This document shows positions 34,669-44,856 of a stretch of 64,000 nt of DNA, piece by piece. Below the pieces are notes generated by a model that had not been told where the DNA came from, made no database searches, and saw only the letters and a program-made list of their open reading frames with translations. Positions within the stretch are counted from its first letter, which is position 1; the number at the start of each line of letters is the position of its first letter. The DNA is taken from NCBI RefSeq assembly GCF_000761245.1, contig NZ_AWOR01000044.1, forward strand, positions 1-64,000. The letters are read 5' to 3'. The position numbers and the translations under genes are program-made. The stretch is from Comamonas testosteroni. GTDB taxonomy: Bacteria > Pseudomonadota > Gammaproteobacteria > Burkholderiales > Burkholderiaceae_C.

Positions 34669-34794
34669 CTACAGGAACATTTCCTGCAGGTCGCTCAAAA
34701 AGTCGAAGCCGCGCTCGGTGGGCAGCACACGGCCCGAATCGCGCAAGCACACCTGGCAAACGATACGGTGCGCAAAGCCGAGCAAGCACGCCGA
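34669..34794 (-). pseudogene. Remnant of a hemW copy (3' end with internal deletion)
   Basis: The minus strand ends in GRVLPTERGFDFLSDLQEMFL, matching the intact HemW C-terminus (GRVVPTERGFDFLSDLQEMFLAD) 1.8 kb away. Just before it lies GFAHRIVCQVCLRD, matching SFAHRIVRQVRFRD of HemW, with about 75 residues missing between the two blocks. DNA identity over the last 60 bp is high (about four mismatches). It is a decayed partial duplicate of the gene at 36432-37667. Confidence 0.85.
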
Positions 34795-34864
34795 AAGCTG
34801 ACATCGAGTCGCGACGAGGACAGGGCCGAGAGCACAGGAACAAAACCCGAAATACGGCCTCGTC

Positions 34865-36154
34865 TCACCGAGCCGCAGGCGGGGGCTGGGTTTCGTATCC
34901 GAAAAGCTGCGGGGTGGCACGAATATCGAGCACCAGACCACCTTCCTCGGGCGTCCTGGCAAGCCGCTCGTAGTCCTGGGCGGACATTTCTTGGATTTTC
35001 CTGAAGTCTCGGGACCGGCTGAAAACGCCATTGCGCCATTGATACACTTCATCCAGCTTCTGGTCGAAGGTATAGGCATGGTGGTTGTCGTTGTAAAAAT
35101 CGCCGAATTTTCCACGCCCGAGATAGATGGCGTTGGAACCTTCATATCCCGTCTTCTGCGAAAATCGCGGATCCGTATTGACGAAATAGGCCCAGTCGCC
35201 CGGGATGAAGTTGCGCGGCGCGACATGCTCTGCAATGCGAAGCAATTTACCGGGGCGCGACAATGTCGCTGGGTCGAATTCCTTCTCGAAACTCCACATC
35301 CGGGGCGGCTCCACGTCAACCAAGGGGTCGCCGTCCAAGGCCAGCCGTCTTTCGACGCCAAGCTCCCGGCTGGCATCAGGTCTTACGCGCTGAAAGTAGT
35401 CCACCACACCCTGGGCCATCAATAGTTTGGCGGCGGTATAGCAGCCGATTGCGTATTTGTGCTGCGACTGAAAAGCGTCCATCAGCGCCGCTGCTGTCGA
35501 CACGCCATTCCTGGGGGTGCCATTCGCCCAGTAGCGCACGTTCCAGCGCGCACGCCCACCATTGGGCCAAGTCCATTGCAAGACTTCGGTCCACGCCACG
35601 ATATTCTGGCGCAAGCCTATGTGGTCCTCCAAAGCCCCCAGGCTGCAAGCGCCGTCATCGAATGAGGTCATCCGGCCATGCTGGAGCACAGACAGCAGGA
35701 TTTCCTTTTTGGAAACAGTGGCAACCTTGCGCAGCTTGCCTTTGCGCTCCGGCAGCTGGACGATTTCCAACGGCACGTTGTACTCCACGCGACGGACCAG
35801 GTCCAAGGTGTCGGTATCGTCCGCAGGCGTGGCCAGTGCATAAACGACGACCCCAGTGTCCTGCTGCTCTGATTGGGTGACCAGCGCGAGGTCGATGTCC
35901 AACTTGCCAAGGTACTCGAGCATCTGCGTTTCGAGCATGGGCAGCTGAGCCGGGTTGCAGACAAAGCGAAGGTCGGCGTTGGCCGGCGCTGTCAAAGCCA
36001 TCATGCCAAGCAGCAGACACGCATGAAGTCCGGGGCGGACGACGCTGCCAGCGACTGCACCACGGGATGCCAGCCCTTTGAAAAGTCGCTTGAATTCGAG
36101 CCTATACCAAACAGGACGGCCAGAACCCGCAAAAACGGCATGACGTAATTTCAT
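34865..36154 (-). CDS. Exported transglutaminase-like protein (Bacillus Tgl-type)
   Basis: 429 residues with a signal peptide ending TAPANA near residue 60. I do not recognise the first half. The second half resembles bacillar protein-glutamine gamma-glutamyltransferase. YAIGCYTAAKLLMA carries Cys238, in the place of Tgl Cys116. FIPGDWAYFVN and GYEGSNAIYLGRGKF carry Glu338, like Tgl GDCLYFKN and ENVILLG. NDNHHAYTFD offers His358/359. If real, it would cross-link proteins in the periplasm or outside. AGGAAAG supports ATG 36154. It lies between a hemW remnant and intact hemW, which suggests insertion. Confidence 0.5.
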   Translation of the reverse strand: MKLRHAVFAGSGRPVWYRLEFKRLFKGLASRGAVAGSVVRPGLHACLLLGMMALTAPANADLRFVCNPAQLPMLETQMLEYLGKLDIDLALVTQSEQQDTGVVVYALATPADDTDTLDLVRRVEYNVPLEIVQLPERKGKLRKVATVSKKEILLSVLQHGRMTSFDDGACSLGALEDHIGLRQNIVAWTEVLQWTWPNGGRARWNVRYWANGTPRNGVSTAAALMDAFQSQHKYAIGCYTAAKLLMAQGVVDYFQRVRPDASRELGVERRLALDGDPLVDVEPPRMWSFEKEFDPATLSRPGKLLRIAEHVAPRNFIPGDWAYFVNTDPRFSQKTGYEGSNAIYLGRGKFGDFYNDNHHAYTFDQKLDEVYQWRNGVFSRSRDFRKIQEMSAQDYERLARTPEEGGLVLDIRATPQLFGYETQPPPAAR

Positions 36155-36431
36155 GGCGACGGCTTTCCTAGTCAAGGCAAGCGGAAGAACACTCCGCTGG
36201 TCTGCCTCATTCAGCGCACAGGCAGCGACTTCGACGCCTATGCGCAAGCTGGCAGTAGCCCATTACGACAATGATTTTCGCGCTCAGCCAGGATGGCCCG
36301 CAACCGTTTCGCGTTGAGTTCATGGCTCAACTCAGGCTCTCCTCAGGAATGCCATGACACGGGCGCCCGGCGCTGCGGTTGGCACCGTCCGGCAGGCCTG
36401 GACCTCCCGTTTTGCCATGGCGGCCTGCCTC

Positions 36432-37667
36432 TCAGTCGGCCAGGAACATTTCCTGCAGGTCGCTCAGAAAGTCGAAGCCGCGCTCGGTGGGCACCACGCG
36501 GCCCAGGTCGCGCGTGATCAGGCCCTTGGCCTGCGCCTGATCGAGTCCCTTGGCGATGGCCGACATGGGCAGGCCCGTGCGCTCCATGAACTCCTGCAGC
36601 GCGAAACCGCCGCGCAGGCGCAGCGCGTTGAGCATGTATTCAAACGGCAGCTCGGCACGCTTGACCTCGTTGTCCTGTGCCAGCGGCGTGCCGGCCAGCG
36701 CCATGTCCATGTAGCGGGCCGGATCGCGAAAACGCACCTGGCGCACGATGCGGTGGGCAAAGCTCAGCTTGCTGTGCGCACCGGCGCCAATGCCCAGATA
36801 GTCCCCGAACTGCCAGTAGTTGCTGTTGTGAAAGCACTGGTGGCCGTCCTTGGCATAGGCCGAGACCTCATAGCGCTGCATGCCAGCTCGCTGGGTGCTG
36901 GCCGTGATCAGGTCCAGCATCTCATAGGCCGTATCGTCCTCCGGCACCACGGGCGGATATTTGGCGAAATAGGTGTTGGGCTCGATGGTGAGGTGATAAA
37001 TCGACAGATGTGGCGGTGCAAACGACAGTGCCGTGTCTACATCGCGCTGCAGATCGGCAAGACTCTGGCCGGGCAGCGCATACATCAGGTCGATATTGAA
37101 GGTCTCGAAATTGTCGGCTGCCTCGCGCACCGCAGCCTGGGCCTGCGCCGCATCATGCACACGGCCCACAGCCTGCAGATAGCGGTCGTCAAAGCTCTGC
37201 ACCCCGATTGACAGGCGGTTCACGCCGGCCGCACGGAAGGCCTTGAAACGGTCCTTCTCAAAGGTGCCGGGGTTGGCTTCCATGGTGATTTCGCAATCGG
37301 GCTCCATGCGCAGACGCGCGCGCAGACCGGCAATCAGCTTGTCGATGGATTCGGGCGAAAACAGGCTGGGCGTTCCGCCGCCCATGAAGACGCTGTGCAC
37401 CGTACGCCCCCAGATCAGCGGCAGCGCAGACTCCAGATCGGCCATCAAAGCATCGATATAGCGATCCTCGGGCAGCGCATCTGCCTTGGCCCAGGCATGC
37501 GAGTTGAAGTCGCAGTACGGGCATTTCTTCAGGCACCAGGGCAGGTGCACATACAGCGACAGCGGCGGCAGGCTGCCCAGCTGAAGCGTACCGGGCCGCA
37601 TGTAGTGCTGAATATCGCGCTGCACCGCCGCTTCGGCAGTCTCTGCTTGAGGCTGAATGGGGATCAT
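36432..37667 (-). CDS. hemW: Radical SAM family heme chaperone HemW
   Basis: 411 residues. The radical SAM cluster motif is WCLKKCPYCDFNSH (C-x3-C-x2-C) near residue 45. FMGGGTPSLFSPESI, EITMEANPGTFEKDRFKAFRAAGVNRLSIGVQSFDD and a C-terminal winged-helix HemN domain follow. HemW binds heme and delivers it to respiratory proteins; older annotations call it oxygen-independent coproporphyrinogen oxidase. The Cys-x2-Cys-x3-Cys difference from true HemN supports HemW. It is followed upstream by rdgB, a common pair in beta-proteobacteria. Confidence 0.92.
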   Translation of the reverse strand: MIPIQPQAETAEAAVQRDIQHYMRPGTLQLGSLPPLSLYVHLPWCLKKCPYCDFNSHAWAKADALPEDRYIDALMADLESALPLIWGRTVHSVFMGGGTPSLFSPESIDKLIAGLRARLRMEPDCEITMEANPGTFEKDRFKAFRAAGVNRLSIGVQSFDDRYLQAVGRVHDAAQAQAAVREAADNFETFNIDLMYALPGQSLADLQRDVDTALSFAPPHLSIYHLTIEPNTYFAKYPPVVPEDDTAYEMLDLITASTQRAGMQRYEVSAYAKDGHQCFHNSNYWQFGDYLGIGAGAHSKLSFAHRIVRQVRFRDPARYMDMALAGTPLAQDNEVKRAELPFEYMLNALRLRGGFALQEFMERTGLPMSAIAKGLDQAQAKGLITRDLGRVVPTERGFDFLSDLQEMFLAD

Positions 37668-37728
37668 GGGAAATATGCTTTTCTAGCGCAAACAAAACCG
37701 ACACTGCTAAAACTAGCACACCCCAACC

Positions 37729-37834
37729 AGGGGACAGCAAGCAAGGGCCTAGGCGGCCCCGCCGCCCCGCAGCGAGGCTGTCGTCCCCATCCCGCGAAGC
37801 GAGAGAGGGGGAAGGCGCAAAGCGCCTCAGGGGG
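37729..37834 (-). repeat. Post-stop GC-rich repeat, copy 6
   Basis: A full-length copy with the CTAGGCGGCCCCGCCGCC segment, 22 bp after the rdgB stop in minus orientation. It separates rdgB from hemW. Confidence 0.87.
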
Positions 37835-37855
37835 AGTGCGGTCAAAGACCGCTGG

Positions 37856-38455
37856 TTATAACCATCTCTCTTTCACCATCGCGATCATCTTCCGAGAAGA
37901 AAGTCCACGATGGCTATGTGCATGCTTGAGCTCGGGCTCCATCTCGGCAAAGGTCAAGCCCAGCTCGGGGATAAGCAGTACCGGGTCAAAGCCGAAGCCA
38001 TTGCTGCCACGGCGCTCGGTCGTGAGCAGAGCCTGCACACGGCCCACGGCAATCAGCGGCTCGGGGTCCTTGGGCGAACGCACGCCCACCAGGGTGCTGA
38101 CCATGGCGGCACGGCGGTTGGCCACGCCCTGCATCTGCTCGAGCAGCGCGCGCACATTGTTGTCGTCGCTTTTTTCGTAGCCGAACTGGGTGCAATAGTA
38201 GGCCGTGTCCACACCGGGCAGACCGCCGAAGTGATCCACACACATGCCGGCATCATCGGCAATGGCAGGCAAGCCGGTCTTCTCGGCCGCAAAGCGCGCC
38301 TTGGACAGAGCATTCTCTACAAAGGTGCCATAGGGCTCGGGAGCTTCTCCCTCGAACAGATCGCCTTGGCGGATCAGCTCCACACCCAGCGGGGCAAACA
38401 TGGCCTGCAGCTCGACGAGCTTTCCGCGGTTGTTGGATGCCAGCACAATTTTCAT
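37856..38455 (-). CDS. rdgB: XTP/dITP diphosphatase (RdgB/HAM1 family)
   Basis: 199 residues, normal length. It starts IVLASNNRGKLVELQAMFAP, the substrate-binding SNN motif. AIADDAGMCVDHFGGLPGVDTAYY carries the catalytic Asp and Mg site, and GFGFDPVLLIPELGLTFAEM the base pocket. It removes non-canonical purine triphosphates such as ITP and XTP from the nucleotide pool. It shares an operon direction with hemW and the phosphatase/kinase pair. Confidence 0.95.
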   Translation of the reverse strand: MKIVLASNNRGKLVELQAMFAPLGVELIRQGDLFEGEAPEPYGTFVENALSKARFAAEKTGLPAIADDAGMCVDHFGGLPGVDTAYYCTQFGYEKSDDNNVRALLEQMQGVANRRAAMVSTLVGVRSPKDPEPLIAVGRVQALLTTERRGSNGFGFDPVLLIPELGLTFAEMEPELKHAHSHRGLSSRKMIAMVKERWL

Positions 38456-38547
38456 AATAAAAATCCATGCAAGCGCTTATGGCGCTTGCGCAATCAGCTA
38501 TTGATCAGTAGTTTCAAGCCAGCGCCCGTTGCAGCGTGCAACCGTGT

Positions 38548-39453
38548 TCAGGTCTTGGCTTTGTGGCGCTGTGCCGAGCGGCGTATGGCCTCGTTGATTT
38601 CTGCAATCGATCGCTCGATGGCCTCGTCGTCGAGTTCATCCTCGCATTCATCGATCGGTCCCACCTGTATCGTGGACTCGAAGCCCTGATCCTCGATCTC
38701 CTGTGTGGAGATGGAAGACGGTTCGAAATTATTCGGTGTTTCCCATACCAGTGCCAGCACGGTGACATTGTCGCTGCCGTCCCCGGCTCGCTTGAGTGCC
38801 GTATCGACCAGCATGGGCACAAAATGGGCCACAGCCTTGCCACTCATGATCTGGAGAATTTCCGGTGTCGGGACCGCCCCCCAGAGACCATCGGAGCACA
38901 GCATCAGCTGATCGCCCTCTTCAAGCCGCCTTGTCTCGCTCACATCGAAGATGGGCTTGGAAGGCGAGCCCAGGCAGGTGAACAGCACATTGCGGTTGGC
39001 CGGCGCCAGCGCACCGGAGACCTTGCGCATCTCGCTGTAGGAATGATCACGTGTTCGCTCCACGAGCTGCCCCTCGCGCACCCAGTACAGACGTGAGTCG
39101 CCGCAGTGTATCCAGGTCACCTTGCCGTCCTGCAGCACGGCCGCAACCAGCGTGGTGCGCGGCGTGTCCATCATGCCCTTGGTGCTGGCATAACGCAGGA
39201 TCTGGCGATGGGCCTGCAGCAGCGCCTCTTCCAGAAACAGGACAGGCTCTTCCAGCATGGGCTTGGCCTTTTGCTGAAAAAGCGTGGAAACCACCTGCAA
39301 TGCTATCTGTGCGGCCACTTCGCCGTCCGGATGCCCGCCCATGCCGTCTGCCAGCACGAACAACGCCGCCTCTCGCGTATAGCAGTAGCCCATGCGGTCT
39401 TCGTTGAGGGCACGGCCTCCGCGGCGGCTGAGCTGGAAGACGGAAAATTTCAT
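38548..39453 (-). CDS. PP2C-family Ser/Thr protein phosphatase
   Basis: 301 residues. The PP2C metal motifs are present: RALNEDRMG near residue 15, FVLADGMGGHPDGEVAA near residue 33, HCGDSRLYWVREG near residue 115 and LMLCSDGLWG near residue 180. The C-terminal 60 residues are an acidic tail outside the domain. Its ATG overlaps the stop of the kinase gene by 4 bp, so kinase and phosphatase are made together and probably act on shared targets. Confidence 0.92.
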   Translation of the reverse strand: MKFSVFQLSRRGGRALNEDRMGYCYTREAALFVLADGMGGHPDGEVAAQIALQVVSTLFQQKAKPMLEEPVLFLEEALLQAHRQILRYASTKGMMDTPRTTLVAAVLQDGKVTWIHCGDSRLYWVREGQLVERTRDHSYSEMRKVSGALAPANRNVLFTCLGSPSKPIFDVSETRRLEEGDQLMLCSDGLWGAVPTPEILQIMSGKAVAHFVPMLVDTALKRAGDGSDNVTVLALVWETPNNFEPSSISTQEIEDQGFESTIQVGPIDECEDELDDEAIERSIAEINEAIRRSAQRHKAKT

Positions 39454-40481
39454 GGTTTGCGATTGCTGTCGGTCACCGCTCCACGTTCGGAGCCGCCGAG
39501 TTTCTGAAGATTCTTCCTGGCGTCTTGCACCATGTTGTCAAACTGCATGCGCATGCGCTCCTGCATGCTGAGCTTGGTATAGCGACGCTCGCCTTCGCGG
39601 CTCAGCTCTTTTTGCAGAGCAAACACCGACTGCGGGCGCGAGAGCGGATCCATGGCCATGCACCACTCCACCACCTCGATCAGATTGTCCGAATACACGC
39701 CGCGCAGCTTGTTCAAGGCCAGGGCCAATCGGTCCTTGTCCTGACGCTGCGGAGCTTCATTGGGAGGTATGCCCTGCATGCAGGCATAGATACAGGCGCC
39801 AATGGCGTAAATATCGGTCCAGGGACCCAGTTGGGAATCGCGCCGGTACATCTCAGGGGCAGCAAAGCCCGGCGTGTACATGGGACGGATGAAGTTGCCC
39901 TCCTTGGAGAGCACTTCACGCGCCGCGCCGAAATCGATCAGCACGGCCTTGTCGTCATTGGTGATGAAGATATTGGCGGGCTTGATGTCCAGATGCAGCA
40001 TCTTGTGCTGATGCACGATGCGCAGGCCGCGCAGCACCTCGTCAAACAGGGAGCGGATGGTCGACTCCCTGAACACCTTGTCGGCCTTGAGCTCGCGCGC
40101 CGTGACGATGAATTCCTGCAGGGTCGCCCCTTCCAGGTAGTTCATCACCATGTAGACGGTCTCGTTTTCGCGAAAGAAGTTCAGCACGCTCACCACGGAG
40201 GCGTGGGAAATCTGCGCCAGCGAGCGTCCTTCCTCGAAAAAGCTCTTGAGCCCGAGGCGATAGAGGGACAGTTTTTCTGGCGCCACCATGGGCTGCAGTT
40301 CGGCAGGCGCCCGAGTGGCAAGCGAAGCCGGCAGGTACTCCTTGATCGCTACCTGCTGGCCATCGGCGTCCAGAGCCAGGTAGACAATCCCGAACCCCCC
40401 CGAGGAAATCCTGCGCACCACCCGGTATCCGCCTATTGTGCTGCCCGACGGTAGGGGGGCTGGCTTGGTTTTTGTAGACAT
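39450..40481 (-). CDS. Serine/threonine protein kinase
   Basis: 343 residues. The kinase domain covers residues 15-290: glycine loop ISSGGFGIVYLA, VAIKEYLP with the ATP lysine, HLDIKPANIF as the catalytic loop (HLD instead of HRD) and LIDFGAARE as DFG. The activation-segment end reads FAAPEMY. There is no membrane segment or extracellular sensor; a short charged C-terminus follows. It is the first gene of a cell-signalling pair with the PP2C phosphatase. The promoter must lie in the 75 bp shared with divergent yicC. Confidence 0.92.
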   Translation of the reverse strand: MSTKTKPAPLPSGSTIGGYRVVRRISSGGFGIVYLALDADGQQVAIKEYLPASLATRAPAELQPMVAPEKLSLYRLGLKSFFEEGRSLAQISHASVVSVLNFFRENETVYMVMNYLEGATLQEFIVTARELKADKVFRESTIRSLFDEVLRGLRIVHQHKMLHLDIKPANIFITNDDKAVLIDFGAAREVLSKEGNFIRPMYTPGFAAPEMYRRDSQLGPWTDIYAIGACIYACMQGIPPNEAPQRQDKDRLALALNKLRGVYSDNLIEVVEWCMAMDPLSRPQSVFALQKELSREGERRYTKLSMQERMRMQFDNMVQDARKNLQKLGGSERGAVTDSNRKP

Positions 40482-40555
40482 TTTTTACCGGTAAACCTCA
40501 AGGATGATACGAAACCCGGATAATCGGGAAATTGCAAGCATCCATCAAAAGTCCA

Positions 40556-41464
40556 ATGCCAGTTTACAGCATGACCGGATACGCCAGTGCCCAGCACAGC
40601 GCATCCGTTGAGGGTGGTCAAGAGTCCCAGTCCAACAGCCGTCTGGGCCTTGAGATCCGCGCGGTCAATAGCCGCTTTCTGGATTTGTCCTTCCGCCTTC
40701 CCGACGAACTGCGCGCCCTTGAACCGGCCCTGCGCACCTTGCTCACCGCGCGCCTCAAGCGCGGCAAGGTGGAAGTACGAGCCGCCATCGACGTCTCCAG
40801 CAACCAATCCCTGCCCATTCCCGCAGCCCCACAGCTGCAACGCCTTGTGACCTTGCAGGACTCGGTTCAGGCCTGGCTGCCCAAGGCACGCGACCTGTCC
40901 GTGGCCGATGTGCTGCGCCTGTGCAGCGGCACCGCCACCACCACCACGGACTGGAGCGAGATCGCTCCGGCCCTGGCCGAACAGGCCATCACCGAGCTGC
41001 TCGCGGCCCGTGCCCGCGAAGGCGAGCGCCTGGCTGACATGCTGCTCGACCGCATCAAGCAACTGCGTGTGCTGGCCAAGACCGCCGTGCCGCTGGTGCC
41101 GCAGCTGGTGGAGCAGCAGCGCCAGAAGTTTCTGGAGCGCTGGAAGGAGGCCATGGCCCTCGGTGAAGGCTCGGTGGCTCCCGAGGCCGCCCAGGACCGC
41201 GCCCTGGCCGAAGCCACGGCCTTTGCCATCCGCATCGACGTGGCTGAAGAAGTCACGCGTCTGGGCTCTCACCTCGACGAAATCGAGCGTCTGCTCAAAA
41301 AGGGTGGCGACATCGGCAAGCGTCTGGACTTCCTGATCCAGGAATTGCACCGCGAAGCCAACACCCTCGGCTCCAAATCAGCCACGCTGGAGCTGACCCG
41401 CATCAGCGTCGACATGAAGGTGCTGATCGAGCAGATGCGCGAACAAGTGCAGAACATCGAGTAA
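40556..41464 (+). CDS. yicC: YicC/YloC family endoribonuclease
   Basis: 302 residues. It starts MPVYSMTGYASA, the family signature, and has EIRAVNSRFLDLSFRLP, then the C-terminal DUF1732 region ending ANTLGSKSATLELTRISVDMKVLIEQMREQVQNIE. E. coli YicC cleaves RNA and affects small-RNA decay. The ATG at 40556 gives the conserved N-terminus. It lies just upstream of gmk, as in many proteobacteria. Confidence 0.92.
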   Translation: MPVYSMTGYASAQHSASVEGGQESQSNSRLGLEIRAVNSRFLDLSFRLPDELRALEPALRTLLTARLKRGKVEVRAAIDVSSNQSLPIPAAPQLQRLVTLQDSVQAWLPKARDLSVADVLRLCSGTATTTTDWSEIAPALAEQAITELLAARAREGERLADMLLDRIKQLRVLAKTAVPLVPQLVEQQRQKFLERWKEAMALGEGSVAPEAAQDRALAEATAFAIRIDVAEEVTRLGSHLDEIERLLKKGGDIGKRLDFLIQELHREANTLGSKSATLELTRISVDMKVLIEQMREQVQNIE

Positions 41465-41524
41465 GCAAGCCCTGAGCGTACTACTCCGTACGCTCGATTC
41501 ATGCCCAAAGTCATGCCCAAAGTC

Positions 41525-42154
41525 ATGGACCATCCCGGAAATCTATTTGTCGTGTCGGCACCCAGCGGTGCCGGCAAATCCTCTCTGGTACGCGCTCTGC
41601 GTGAATTCGACGCACGCGTCTACCCCTCCGTCTCCCACACCACGCGCGCGCCGCGCGGCCAGGAAAAACACGGCCGCGAGTACTACTTCGTCTCGGACGC
41701 CGAATTCGACGCCATGGTCGCCAACAGCGGCTTTGTCGAATGGGCCAATGTGCACAGCCGCCGCTACGGCACTGCCAAGAGGTCTCTGGAAGAGCGCATC
41801 CAGAGCGGCACCGATGTGCTGCTCGAGATCGACTACCAGGGTGCGTTGCAGGTCAAGCAGGCCTTTCCCAATGCCGTGCTGATCTTCATCCTGCCGCCCA
41901 GCTGGGACGAGCTGCGCGCGCGCCTGGAAAATCGTGGCGAGGACGCTCCCGAAGTCATTGAAATGCGCCTGAGGAATGCCGAAGAGGAAATGGCGCAGGT
42001 CGCAAAATTCGACTTCGTTATAATCAACGAACTGTTTGAGAGTGCGCTCTTTGATCTCAAGGCGATCATTCACGCGCAACGCCTCAAATATGCGGCCCAG
42101 CGGCGCCTTCGCGCCGACACCTTCGAGTCGCTCAATATCCCTGAATCTAACTGA
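41525..42154 (+). CDS. gmk: Guanylate kinase
   Basis: 209 residues with P-loop [14 protein letters not shown] at the start, then [23 protein letters not shown] (GMP binding) and [11 protein letters not shown]. It phosphorylates GMP to GDP. The start is ambiguous: ATGCCCAAAGTC is repeated, giving in-frame ATGs at 41501, 41513 and 41525. The last one fits the family best. rpoZ follows 18 bp later. Confidence 0.95.
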   Translation: MDHPGNLFVVSAPSGAGKSSLVRALREFDARVYPSVSHTTRAPRGQEKHGREYYFVSDAEFDAMVANSGFVEWANVHSRRYGTAKRSLEERIQSGTDVLLEIDYQGALQVKQAFPNAVLIFILPPSWDELRARLENRGEDAPEVIEMRLRNAEEEMAQVAKFDFVIINELFESALFDLKAIIHAQRLKYAAQRRLRADTFESLNIPESN

Positions 42155-42172
42155 CCGTTCCCGGAGTTCCTG

Positions 42173-42376
42173 ATGGCACGCATTACTGTTGAAGATAGCC
42201 TGGAGCAGATCCCCAACCGCTTCCAGCTCGTTTTGGCCGCGACTTACCGCGCCCGCATGCTCAATCAAGGCCATACCCCCAAGATTGAAACCAAGAACAA
42301 GGCCAGCGTCACTGCCCTGCGTGAAATCGCAGACGGCAAGGTAGGCCTGGAAATGCTGAAGAAGGTGCCGGGTTAA
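42173..42376 (+). CDS. rpoZ: RNA polymerase omega subunit
   Basis: 67 residues: [30 protein letters not shown] and a [15 protein letters not shown] core, as in all beta-proteobacterial omega subunits. It helps assemble RNA polymerase and is part of a ppGpp site. CGGAG precedes the ATG. It sits between gmk and spoT, the conserved order. A terminator at 42408-42432 lies before spoT. Confidence 0.95.
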   Translation: MARITVEDSLEQIPNRFQLVLAATYRARMLNQGHTPKIETKNKASVTALREIADGKVGLEMLKKVPG

Positions 42377-42407
42377 GCTGTTGCATCGCAGCACCAAAAT
42401 AGACAAT

Positions 42408-42432
42408 TAAGCACCGCTCGTCGGTGCTTTTT
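42408..42432 (+). terminator. Terminator between rpoZ and spoT
   Basis: AAGCACCG-CTCGT-CGGTGCTT hairpin followed by TTTT, 32 bp after the rpoZ stop. spoT may need read-through or its own promoter. Confidence 0.75.
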
Positions 42433-42480
42433 TGTACCTATCACCTTGCACTCGGTACTTGCAGGCTACATTTAAGGAAT

Positions 42481-44736
<2,256 letters not shown>

Positions 44737-44755
44737 TCTCTTCCATGCTCCACAA

Positions 44756-44777
44756 GGCCGCCTCGGGCGGCCTTTTT
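44756..44777 (+). terminator. Terminator after spoT
   Basis: GGCCGCC-TCG-GGCGGCC hairpin with five T, 20 bp past the spoT stop. Confidence 0.85.
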
Positions 44778-44856
44778 CATGGGCGAAAGATTTTGTTGCA
44801 TTCTGCGGGCACCATCCCGCCCTGCAAGGGCCTGCCGGCCACGACAGCAGGCGACA

